A stretch of DNA of 64,000 bases from Mactra quadrangularis (lineage: Eukaryota; Mollusca; Bivalvia; Venerida; Mactridae): assembly GCA_025267735.1 (NCBI GenBank), contig CM046301.1, positions 68,281,872 through 68,345,871 of the forward strand. Reading direction: 5' to 3'. Of this stretch, positions 35,251 to 46,746 are shown in pieces. The notes beneath the pieces were generated by a model. It was not told the origin of the DNA. It saw only the letters and a program-made list of their open reading frames with translations, and searched no databases. Within the stretch, counting starts at the first letter, position 1; each line of letters starts with the position of its first letter. The position numbers and the translations under genes were made by a program.

Positions 35251-36480
35251 TTAAGGAATGAATCTAGAATTTTTTTCAGTCATCAAAATATTGGCCATCC
35301 ACACATGTTACTTTATTGTTCTCTCATTTATTTATATTTAGCTATTTTTTGCAATATAAAATACAAAATCAAAATGTCTACTATCTAATCTAGGCCTTAT
35401 ATATGTAACACAAAATGCCACTAATAAAATCAGACACAGTCTTTATATCATGTTGTATAACAAAGATAGACACATGTGTAACGTATTGATAATAAATCAC
35501 GGCTTGAAACACACAAAGTTTCAATACTGTCATTTTAGTGTCGTCCAGTGATTGAATAGACAACTGAATAAACTTTCTTATCTTGGTTTAACAGATGGTT
35601 GCGTTATTTTATGACTTTATTATTTCTTACTGACTGAGACAAAACCAAGAACAAATGTAATACATAATTTCAGAAAATATTTTATACATGTACTCGTACA
35701 CAGTCAAATTTATCTTTCTGATTCGAAATGAACATAATTAAGAAGTTGAAAGAAAAAGTTATATGCGAAGTTTTTTTAAGTACGACAACATGTAAAACAT
35801 AGAAGATAATAAATTGATCTCTAGAGATGTCTCGCATTCTGTCTGAAGTAGTATTTAGTGAAGTAAATTTTATAGTTTACATCTCAATTTACAGATAATT
35901 GAAATATAGTAATGTTGTGATGTTGTGTTGTGTTAAATTTTAGCTGCTTAGAATATCTGAGTTATGCAACGTATTGGTATGCAAGGCGTTGGTATATTAA
36001 TTTTCATGAAATAAGTCAGCGAACAAAGTTTGACTTATTTATAGTTATTACATAAATATTATAATAAAAAGATTAATATATCATTATTATTAAGTCAATA
36101 AAAAGCATCAATTAAATATAATTATAAAAGAAGGAAACAGACGACATCAGACATGTTTACAATTTGTTTCACGGTTATTAATATAAACTAAAATAGCATT
36201 TTATTGAAAATCAGTCCTCTTATACAATCGTCAGAATAAATGTTGCTATGATTGAAGCAGTTGTAAGTTAGAACTACTTGTGTTCTGTCTTTATTTAGTT
36301 TTGTAATACAGAACATAATTGCATTATCAGTTTTACTAAAATTTATTTGACCAAGAACATTTAAAGGTCATTCTAAATGTTATGATTTAATGCACACTAT
36401 AATATAATATGTGTTGTCTTTAGAAATAACAATAAAGGAAACTCAATTCCTATAAACTTTAGTGAACACTCACATGTATC

Positions 36481-36644
36481 TACGAGGGTTGATAAAAAAT
36501 AAATCGGATTTTTACTCTCAAATAATAAGTATTACTTCAAATGAACATTTCTATACATCAATAAAATTTGCAATGTATATACAAAACGTTTATGTAACAT
36601 TTCTATAATAAAGTTTTTATTTCTACTATCTTAATGTCGCAATA
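36481..36644. other. Junction between unit 1 and the remnant unit
   Basis: Short unique-looking segment containing TACGAGGGTTGATAAAAAAT at about 36480-36499, which resembles a mariner-type terminal sequence. No matching other end was found, so it is at most a fragment. Confidence 0.3.
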
Positions 36645-37350
36645 ATTTATTCTCTTTCTGTGCTAACAAGAAGCGTGGTCGAACGGTTAAGACATGGACT
36701 TGTAATCATCAAACAGCTTTAAATTCCATCCAAACCATATCTCACTGTTTCGTTGAGCAAAAATCTTTATCACAAGTTTACTGTCGCAGGCCTTGGAAGA
36801 AAGGAAGCGATCTTAAAAGTGATTAACCTTATACGAATTTGTTTCGCAATTGAGCGTAATTAATGTTTAACAACCTATAATCATATGAGAATTGGTAATC
36901 ATCTTCAATTCTTATTTGTATAAGCATCAGCTACTCTCAATGTCTGCGACCATACCTCTCTAGAGATATGTTACATTTTATAATCAAAGTAAGAATCTTC
37001 CAGACTAAGACTCATGTTCTCTGTTCATGAGAAGATTTTTTTTCCTTCAAAGAGACAAACACATGACCTGTGGGGAATTGTATCATTTGTGAATATGAAG
37101 ACCTCTAGATTTGAGATAAATTAAGAACCTCAACGGCCATAGGGAGCTTAATTATTTATCAGTTTTCGGAACAACAGGGACGGCTTTAAGCATTGTTATG
37201 ATATAACAGACAAGTTACGCCATATTATATTTCAAATTTATAATATTTATTTGTCTCACCTTCTGTCTGAAGTAGTATTTAATGAAGTAAAGTTTATGAT
37301 TTACATCTAAATTTACAGATAATTGAAAAATTGTAATGTTGTGATGTTGT
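36645..37350. repeat. Remnant tandem unit, mostly deleted
   Basis: 36645-37165 aligns with 32030-32550, including the tRNA-like SINE at 36670-36845. At about 37170 it jumps to sequence matching 49390-49560, the end of a unit. About 11 kb of unit sequence is therefore missing between the two parts. Confidence 0.75.
36670..36845 (+). mobile_element. tRNA-like SINE, remnant-unit copy
   Basis: Same family and position as 32055 and 50988, missing one T in the GACGTTGGAC word. Inherited with the unit. Confidence 0.65.
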
Positions 37351-38084
37351 GTGGTGTTAAGGTGGGTCCGTCCCTTACTCGAAAAAAAAACGAAAAAAAA
37401 ATTAAATATTTTTTTCATCGATAATGTCTCTTGTTTGTTTTTCTGGTAACCTTAGCGAAGTTGTCGTTTTTTTCACGACGCCAAGTACGTCACAATGGTT
37501 CGCGCTATAAACTGGCATGCAAGCAAATTTAACCCACATATTAAAAGTATTGAATGTCCGAGGCCAATGATAATTATACCAAAATGATTTTGAAATGTTG
37601 CTACATACAATTATTTTGTTCAAATTATCTTAATATTACGTCAGTCGTAAAGATTGTATATTTCATCGCTGAATTCAGGGTTTTCCCGTCTTAAGGTTAT
37701 AACGTTAATTTCAGAACGGTGGTCAAATTCATATTGCGATTTTTGAAAAGTACACACCTTTTGGGTCATTTTAATGAAATAAAAAAGGGAATGGAACGTT
37801 CCCAGTTTTTTACAATATCGCGTTCAAAGTAAAATTACCTTCATAACAACGACGTTAATATTACGTTGCTCTGACGTTGTGATTAAAACATTTGTTGCAA
37901 AAATATTATGAAGCAAGCTTTGATTGAGTTATGTTAAATTAATTTTGAACAGATCAGATGCTGAGTGTCACAAGAAAATTATTAAGAACAGGAAAGAAAC
38001 TACAAAATTTAATTTACAAGAAAATTACATACATAACGCAAAATCACAACGTCAGCGCAACTATTTTGTTTAGTTTTTCAGATT
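37351..38084. other. Insert between units, unclassified
   Basis: This segment has no counterpart in the other units. It begins TTAAGGTGGGTCCGTCCC, which resembles the AAGGTAGGTCC start of the element at 27422. Near its end GTTGCTCTGACGTTGTGATT (about 37874-37893) and its near-complement (about 38041-38061) form an inverted repeat. It may be a transposable element. The frames at 37215-37623 are short and unrecognised. Confidence 0.4.
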
Positions 38085-41000
38085 TTGTTCCCTAATCGAG
38101 CTAAAATAATGTTTTATAACATGTAATCATATGAGAATTGATGATCATCTTTCAATTCTTATATGTATAAATATCCACTACTCTCAATGTCTGCGAGCAT
38201 ACCTCTCTAGAGATATGTAACATTTTATTATCAAAGTATTTATCTTCCAAAGTAAGACACGTGTTCTCTGTTCATGAGAAGTTCTTTTCCTTCAAATAGA
38301 CAAGCACATGACCTGTGGGGAATTGTATCATTTGTAAATATGAAGACCTCTAGATTTGAGATAAATTAAGAACCTCAACGGCCATAGGGAGCTGAATTAT
38401 TTATCAGTTTTCTGGACAAATAAACCAAATATTAAACAAGGTTAACATTGGAATATAGTTACGACATCCAAAGTATATAAAACAGATCAAGATTGATGTA
38501 TAAAAAACCAGAAGCTCCGAGGTGATTCCTTGATATTTTAGTAATTGATTTATTCTATATAGTGACAGTTATTATAAAATGGAGTATGAAACATATTAGA
38601 AACAGCAACAGTCAAAAACAAAGACCTTTCAACAGCTAAGAATAATAGGGAGATTTTGAAACTTCAGCTATGAAAATGACACAAAAAACAAATAACGAAA
38701 ACTGGAACCTAAGGGGTCTCCGATTTAAATCACGCAGTAGCAAAAATAAACAATATTAACGTAATTATGGTTCTTGTTGAGTTACCTTTTTACAATAAAG
38801 TAAGTATGAAAAGCAAATATAAATATGTTGCACCAATAATAGTTTCGTCAAGTAAAAACCACAAAGACATATGTTTACAGATAGCAAACACTTGAATCGA
38901 CAGCATCCACAGTACTAACTACTTGACGATATAAAGTAGTAATAACAAAATGCAGAACTTAAACTATATTAATGACCTAAACAAAGAAGAACCGTTCTAA
39001 TGTGTATTATGTGATACTTCCTGATTGTCTCACAATATCCAAGAATTTTGTCATTTCAGAGAAATGTTCGTGCAATAATGTCATGTCATCTAATGAATGT
39101 CAATATTTATAGCAAACTTATGCATTTCATACTTTTAAGCTAGATTGTACAAATTGCATCTTTAATCGCTTAAGGCACGATGTTTAAACATTCAGTGCTG
39201 ATGTGTCGGTATACCCAAACAAACGAACAAACACACAATAATATTTTCAAAATATAATTACATGTTCTAGCGACGTAACTTTACATATTTATGACGTATG
39301 AGAAAAATGGTAACTACAGTGATTTTAGTATTCCTAAAGAATCCACTTAGTTCGTTTACCCTATATTTCTAAAATAAACACAGACAATGAACCGCTGTCA
39401 TCATCATTAAGTATTTGCACCAGAGAATATGTTATTTTTGTACCAACAATATAAACTATAGAATTTCTGTCCATCTTACAGACAGTTGTGACAGGTTTTA
39501 TAATTACTTGACATCTTGAGACTTTGTCTAACATGAAAAATGTTGTGTTATAGTATATCGATAGAATACGGACGCTGACTGAGAGAACTCAATGTTTAAA
39601 CCGACATGATAATAAAACATACTCTACAATGGTTGAAATAACCTCCTTTGTTTTTATTATTACTGTGTCACCGACAGATAAGGACTACTGTTTAGTATAA
39701 ATATTAAGCTTTAACTGCTTTCAACTTCATTTTTTCGTGAACAATCTTTTTTGTCAACATTGTTATGGTTGATATTTACCTGGTATAAAAAACGCCTGGA
39801 GAATTTATCTGAATTTTGACACAGGTATAATATGTGGTATATAGTTTGAGTCTATGAAAAGAAAGACTCGTCCTATACATGGGTAAATACGAATGTACAT
39901 ATTTAAAAATGCAGTAATAATATTATCGAGTATGATTACCATTTTATATCTAGATGTCCAAAATATACACATCTAAGAAATCAAAATTCAAAGCGGTATC
40001 ATCACACATTTCCCCACAACTCAAACATTTACAAATCGCATGTCAAACCAGTCTAAGCAAAACAGTATTATAAACTAAAATAATTAAAAATGATGTAAAA
40101 CTCTTTTACTCCTGTTGAATTTAAATAAAACTTGCACGTAACTACTGTTTTATACCATGTTTTATATTATATATTTATTATTGTTATTTTGTTATAAACA
40201 TGTCTTACATGATTATTGTTTATGCAATAAATTAAATAATATTGCATAAACTTGACAATTTTATTGTAAATGTGCATTTTGTATATACATTATATGATTT
40301 GATTCGGAGAATGGTACTACATTTGTTTTTTAACCTTGTACAGAAGCAGAAAAACTGATTATCAGTTATCATTAAGGGTAAACTGCCATTTGAAATGTAG
40401 CAAGTTAAGTTAAGATAGTGTATATAATAAGTATATATCTTGCACTATGCTATAATTAGCTATATAAAAATGTCATTATAAAAGATTAAATACGTATGGT
40501 AATACTTGTTTACAACACATGTTTATGGTCCTATTCGAAAGAATTGCTGGTAATATTAAGAGAAACATATTATATAATCCTATAAATCACTTGGGACTCT
40601 CAAATTTCAAAAACCTGTATATACATGTATCCGTTTACGTTTAAAATCCAAACATGTTGTTTGGTCCCGTAGGTGTTTAAATATATAAGGTTACATTGTA
40701 TAATGTAAAGTACTATAACTATATACCATTAACAGAAACAATATAATGTTGTTATATTCACATCCAATAAAAGTCCTGAACAACTGTTGTAATACAGTAG
40801 CCTCATGGGACAGTTATCAATAACTGATTCCTTGATTTCAATGACCACCTAAAGGTCTTAGTTTTATTTTACATGTTAGCTTTTAACTGAAGTACTACTT
40901 GGCTACTTAAGTTTGGACCATTATTATTAATGGGCGATTACTAATGTGAATAATGGAAATAGATATCATAATGTTTTTTCTTATTACGCATTATTTCTGA

Positions 41001-41183
41001 GCTAGGTTTTCACGTGAGATGTATCCAAAGATTGTAAGTTAATTGATCAAAGAAAGGCTGGAACGTTCATGATGATACATGGTGATTGATCGTATTAACT
41101 GATTGATCAAATTAAACTTCTAGTCCTGTGGTGGGATGTTTCTGTGCATAAAATTGTCATTTTAAGAATTAAACAATAGGCCT

Positions 41184-41582
41184 ATTCGACTGGGATTTTT
41201 GTCGTGATGAATCATTGATTCCGCCCGAATGCAAAATTAAGTAACGTTTTTCGTGAGTTTGTTTACTTTCGGTTACATCCGTTTGCAAATCTTTGTTAAA
41301 TATTGCAGATAACAGGAACAATAAGCAAAACTTTGTCTTATTTTTGTGTCCCTGACAGAATGTAGCGGTTTAGATGACGATGAATATGATTCAAACATCG
41401 GTATGTTTGTCAGCGGTTCTTTTTACTTCGCCGCCATGTTGTTTTGATCACGTGACCAATTCAATGCGGTTTTTTGTATTACAAAAATAATCAGTTCAGT
41501 GACTTCACACAATGAATCGAATGCAAAAATTATTTTACGTTTTTTCATTGATTAAAATTTAAACTAAAACCGCGAGTCGAAT
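41184..41582. mobile_element. MITE-like block with imperfect inverted ends
   Basis: The ends ATTCGACTGGGATTTTTG and, inverted, ATTCGACTCGCGGTTTTAG enclose about 400 bp that stands out by its CG-containing words. It includes CGCCGCCATGTTG and TGATCACGTGACC. The match in unit 4 (54745-55142) is near-identical. An acceptor-like CCCTGACAG and a GTATGT donor bracket a 43-base open segment inside, which may be chance. Confidence 0.4.
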
Positions 41583-42369
41583 TTCTAATGCAAAGGGCGC
41601 TGGCAAGTGATAACTACCATGTTTTACGATACATTCCTTATTCAATTAATATAGTAGTTTCATGATATATCTTTATAAAACAGTAAGACATCGACTGTAT
41701 TTAAAGTGCTGTTGTCATTGTTACAAAGCACGTGCTACTTTCAGTGTACCTAACATGTTACCTACAAGCTTGACATAGCAACGTCATTGTATACCCAGTG
41801 CATTATAAAATATAAGTGACAGATCAGTATCTATGTTGCCGTACATAACTGTAATATTGTAGTGTGATTTTTTTCTATTCGAGTCTCAATAACACAGAAA
41901 GCGTAATATTACTACTAATTTCACTAACAGTATAGTTCGGTTTTATGCCAGTAAATCAAGGAAATGACGTTTTAGATTACCTTGTAAATTTGCTTATTTT
42001 GTTTTCATTGAAGTGTCGTTATACAGACACATGTCTTCGTTTATACTCGCTCATAGGTTAACAAATTGGGAATGTACCAATTAGAATGGAATTTCACAAT
42101 TCAAAATTAATCAATATAGTGTGACAAAACAATATACCTTGTCACAAGAGGCGAACGATTCCGCACTAATTGCTTAAAATCTAGATATTCGTTATTAAAT
42201 TTCTGGATATTTGTTCCATTTTAATTAACAAACAGTTTGAGCAAAATATAAATATGTAATCACTTCTAGGTTTACGTTTATTTACAAAATGAACAATATT
42301 CCATTTGTCAAGCTAATTTTTTTCATCAGCATTAAAAGTCAACTTGATAATTACCAAACAAACTTCCTA

Positions 42370-42745
42370 GACTACAAAATTTCATTCTTGGCGATGCTTT
42401 CATTAATAAGATGACTATCAAATAAATACGGTAATAAACACACATTTATGCTATTAAGATCGATTACAGTTCCTAGAACTTTTAAGTCATCGACTAGATC
42501 ATTGATATAAAACGCATACGTAGCAGACACATTATTGCCCTGTCTGATGCCAAATTAAGTATCAAAGTGGTTTGTATATATAATTATTTTGCCAAATTGT
42601 TGATTCAGTGTTTGTATATATAGCTTAAAAAACACAAGACAGGATGCCAAATGCTCTTTGAAAGTCTATAACATTGACGAATAATTGCCACGTAGAAGCC
42701 AATAACAAGTAATTGTAGAAATGTCTTTATATGTACACATGCTCT
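42370..42745 (-). pseudogene. Non-LTR reverse transcriptase remnant
   Basis: On the minus strand the translation contains GIRQG (codons 42537-42551), then N.SATYAFYINDLVDDLK, the classic motif order of a LINE reverse transcriptase (GxRQG, SP..F..Y.NDL). The following YADD catalytic motif is lost: only a YLFDSHLINES-like relic remains. Upstream, TFKEHLAS stands where FxxFxKAFDS is expected. There are stops and a frame disruption, no ORF1, and the piece is about 125 residues of a domain of several hundred. It is dead. Confidence 0.7.
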
Positions 42746-42874
42746 TCACATGTAATGTATGGCTGGAGACCGATTCGCTCTACTAGCTAGTCATTATTGC
42801 AAAATTAAGAGTGTAATTTGTTTACACAAGAAACCTGAAATGGCCGCATGATATACTAAGTTAAGATTGGACAT

Positions 42875-43150
42875 TTACTTGAATCTGATCAGTTTGCTAC
42901 TAACTATTTTACATCGAAAATAAGTTTGAACATTTTTATCAATACATCTTTCAATTTCAAATTTTATTTCCTCGTCGTTTAGCAGACTATATTCTAAAAC
43001 TACTATGATTTTCAATTTAGATGATTTAAAGAAGTCAAGACACCATATTATTTGAATGTGGAATGTATCATAGTATTCACTCAATCTGATTAATACCCGA
43101 TTGGAATTTTCCGCTCGCTTACTCGCTAATTTAGATCTGGCCTTTTTCAA
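42875..43150 (-). other. Unrecognised 91-codon frame
   Basis: Open in both unit 3 and unit 4 (56435-56710) with two amino-acid differences. It is charged at the start (KKARSKLASKRAEN) and overlaps the dispersed element at its 5' end. The copy of that element at 27692-28073 does not continue into this frame, so it is not part of the element as a whole. No domain recognised, and it may be non-coding. Confidence 0.2.
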
Positions 43151-43480
43151 ACGAGGGTCACGTTCAAGTGACCTTTTCTCATCATAATATTGATGACGAA
43201 ATTGTTATGATATGTAACTTATTTACATCGTCTACGTCACGCAATTTGAAATGAGAGGTCCAATCGCAGACTGTGAATAATACCGCTGCTAAATAAGCTT
43301 GCAAACCTTGGTCTAAAAATAGAAATTACGTAATCAAAATGTTATTAATAGTGTTTCGTCTAGATGAAAGCTACGCATTGATTGGTCGACACAAAGTTCA
43401 TATCGACGTGACCTTCAACGGAGACAGTAGAGATCCAGTACGACAGCGGTCTACAGTATATCTGTTTACGGAGATTGGGT
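43075..43480 (+). repeat. Dispersed element copy in unit 3
   Basis: Reverse complement of 27692-28073, from the CAATCTGATTAA word to GGAGATTGGGT. The frame at 43339-43542 and its partner 56911-57102 run through it (SYALIGRHKVHIDVTF) but are not supported as a gene. Confidence 0.6.
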
Positions 43481-44581
43481 ATTCACTATACTTACTGTAC
43501 AATATATATATTATTCAACATAATAGAATATCTACAACTTAATAGTTATATTACCATTGCCAGACTTAAAATGAAACAAAATGTTTTTGAGTCACAGTTG
43601 CTAATGCATCTAATTACATTTTAGTACAAGATTCAAAACTATGAATTATCCCTATATTGTATTTATGTGACACATGTACAAAAGTCGCTAGTTCATGTAT
43701 ATGACCAATAACTAGTACAATAAACTATACATTTGAATTATGTACATTTCCTGTGTAAACAAAATTGTAAAATCTGCGACCTGTCATAAGAAAAAACTGT
43801 CGATTTGCTATTATGTTGGATACACTAGTACTAATTTCATATCCTCCGAAAGCAATAATCAATAATTTCTGACAAAGTATTTTGAACCATGGTTCAAAGC
43901 CACAAATCATTATAGAGTAATCGAACAAAAAACGTTGAACTGCAGAATTTACGGATTTCGACACAAATCTACACAAAAATATCTGCTTTCAAGACAAGAA
44001 GATTATAAAAATTCTATAAAATAAGATCAAACAAATAGCTATCAGGTTAGAGAAACAAAATATCTTGCATATTGAGTTATTTATTTTGCAATACAATGTA
44101 ATTTAGTGTGTGTTGTATTTTCTAAGCATAATGGACAGAAATCGTATTCAGTTCACGTAAGTCTAGTCTACATAATAAATATACTCGTCTGATTAAATCA
44201 ACAAAGTAATTATAAGGATTGTAACAGACAATTTGATCTGCTAAGTCTATGAGTAAATTGCTTTATTTTTTATGTTCTTACATCCCTTCATGTATCAATT
44301 TATTCTAGTATATTAACCTTTATAGTAATTTTGTATTTAAGTTGTTGTGTAAGTTCAAAACTGACTGTCCGTTCCAAGAGTGTCACTCCTAATGTTTTTG
44401 TTTTCATAATATATTTGCGATGTCCTTTTTAAAGCAAATATTTAAAAACCTACCATATTCATCTCTTTGCTTTTTGGCTGTGTGATGGAGGTCTGAGTTT
44501 TTGACTGTTGCTAATCCTGATATATTTTTATGAAAATTGCCACTGGGGTTTTAAAAGTCCTATTGTTTACTATCCTTCATC

Positions 44582-44803
44582 TTGTTTCAACTAAGAAAAC
44601 AACATTATCAAACTGTCTTGGTGAAAACAACTTCAACCCACCCTTCACTCGACATGGTAACATACAAACACACAATCACAAAAAAAGCTAATGGCATTGT
44701 CAAAGGGAACGACAAGTACTCAATGACCTTACAAAGACCAGAGTACCTTAACTTGAATCTGCATGAACATGACGACAGGAATGAAAGAAACTGGTCGACT
44801 TAA
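44582..44803 (+). CDS. Possible terminal exon, receptor-tail-like
   Basis: This frame opens without a normal ATG. An acceptor-like pyrimidine stretch ending in ACTAAG lies at its start, so it would be an exon and not a whole gene. The peptide has two tyrosine motifs (TYKHTI, RPEYLNLNL) and ends RNWST before a stop. YxxL and YxN motifs are typical of cytoplasmic tails of receptors, but that is only suggestive. The unit 4 copy (58142-58369) stays open with a 6-base in-frame insertion, yet most base differences change the amino acid, which does not point to selection. Confidence 0.25.
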   Translation: MFQLRKQHYQTVLVKTTSTHPSLDMVTYKHTITKKANGIVKGNDKYSMTLQRPEYLNLNLHEHDDRNERNWST

Positions 44804-46648
44804 GTATCAACTTTTTCTAAAAATATCAAAATTGTTTGGAAACATTTTTTGAAGCAGGAAGTTAGTGCAAATGGACACACAACTACAAATTATAGTGTTT
44901 CAAGTAGTAAAAGTCTACCCCGTATGTCACGGTATAGACAATTTTAGTGCATTTTTGTGAGTTAATTGTATATTTCTTGCAACACTTATGTCAGTTTGTC
45001 ATAAAATAACAAGAATTACTTTTCGACACATATACAGACACTAATTATTATTTTGAAATTATAGATAAAATAAACCAAATCTGTGAATTAGTAACTTTAA
45101 ATCCCATGTTGCAATTAATTTACCATTGTCCGTTACTTTTGGAAAAACTTTACATTCGTGTTTTTAATGTACAAAACCTGTACTGTGCCATGCTAGATGT
45201 CATGACAACCCATGAATTATTTTCACGATTCTTGTAATTGGATCACGAATAATGAATTAAATTCTACGCTAACATAATTAACGAGAAACCAACTTCAAAG
45301 TATGTTGAGTATTGTCAATTAATTACGTTTGCTTTGTATCTTCAATCTATTTTAGTTTAAAAAATTATATCGTGGCATTTTAATTTATCCATATTAAAAT
45401 TTGTTTAACTTGTATTTATTTTGTTTAACCAATAAAACTATGTTATAGTCGGCTGTAAAAGCTTACATAAGCTTATGTTTATTGTTATTATTATATTGCC
45501 GACTTAAATTATCTTATCTTATTGTGTAATACCAATGCTTATATTCGATACAAGTATTACATTTCATATTGTATGATTGACAGACTTCAAAACAAACTAC
45601 TAGTCATTTAAGTTGCATTGCATGATAATCATTATTTGTGCTGACATTTAAAAATCCTTAATCATGAGTTGATGTCTTGAACTCTCTGGTGGCTTGTAAT
45701 TTTCTTGTGAAAATAGAAAACAGATTGTCATTTACCCAAATGACATGACTTTATGATTGAATTGATTAACAGAGGATGCTTTAGTATTTGTCATCCGACT
45801 AATTGGATTGACGCCCCATGAGTTATGCGATAGTATGGAATGATAATCACCTTCATGTCAGTCTTGTTACATGCAAAATCACATGCTCCCTGATAATAAA
45901 AAATGTATTCAAACTAATTGTGATAAGTATCTGACAGATCTTTACCAAAGTGTATATGAAGGATCTAGGAATAAGTTCTCATATGACAAAAATGTGTTTT
46001 CTTTTTGGACGCATATCTTTGCAATATACGCTGTTTTTGTATATTTGATAATATTTGATTATTATTATAATAGCAATAAATGACATGCCAATACCGTCTA
46101 CTGCCTTATATAGACTTAACCTTGGACAGAACTGTAATAACATCAGACCCAATATTAACATCGCATTGTCTAACAAACATAGACACGTGATACTTGTGTA
46201 ACGTATTTATAAAAAAATTATCACGGCTTGAAACACACAAAGCTTCAATATTGTCATTTTAGTGTTGTCCAGTGATTGCATAGACGAGAGAATTAACTTT
46301 CTTATCTTGGTTTAACAGATGGTTGTCTTATTTCATGGCTTTATTATTTCTTACAGACTATGAGAAAACTCAAGAAAAATTGTAATACATAATTTCAGAC
46401 AATGTTTCATTGAGTTAAATCGTACATTAGCATTGTCCTGTATTGAAACCTGATTTAGTTTCGGGACAAACAATATCAAACTACGATATCAGATTCTGAA
46501 ATAACAATGATTTATTTCTAATATAGTTATCTTGCTATTTTATTCTGTTATAAATATGAAAACAGCACCCAGTTTATTGTATGTTTTGCTTACATGAATT
46601 TTACGTCAAAAATACACAAATACTGTCTACTTGTATGATTCTTTACAG

Positions 46649-46746
46649 AATACGAGAAAGAAAAATATAAAGAATGGATCCTGTATGTTTTTGTTGAGTT
46701 ACATCCAAATGTTCCTTTACTCAAACGTGTTCCGAACTGTGTATAG
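46649..46746 (+). CDS. Possible 3'-terminal coding exon
   Basis: A pyrimidine-rich acceptor (ATTCTTTACAG) is followed by an open block of 98 bases ending in TAG. After two bases completing a split codon the peptide begins YEKEKYKEWILYVFVELH and continues NVPLLKRVPNCV. Composition and codon use look protein-like. The unit 4 copy is identical base for base over the exon, while flanking sequence differs. I do not recognise the family. The upstream exon was not found. Confidence 0.4.

Larger units (their letters stand above)
30771..36480. repeat. Tandem unit 1, internally deleted
   Basis: The unit starts with AATGAGTGGGGGCAC, a phrase that recurs at 50067 and, changed, at 63922. Relative to units 3 and 4 it lacks the roughly 4.8 kb between about 39330 and 44180 (junction near 33700) and about 1 kb matching 46400-47460 (junction near 34835). 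It carries private SINE insertions at 31050 and 33087. The end, about 36480, matches 49930. Confidence 0.8.

Noticed and set aside
36480..36620. mariner-like terminal repeat TACGAGGGTTGATAAAA
   Set aside because: Only one end could be found and there is no transposase, so it was not called as an element.
41361..41403. 43-base microexon (ECSGLDDDEYDSNI)
   Set aside because: Splice-like signals are present, but it lies inside a MITE-like block and no partner exon was seen. Too short to support.
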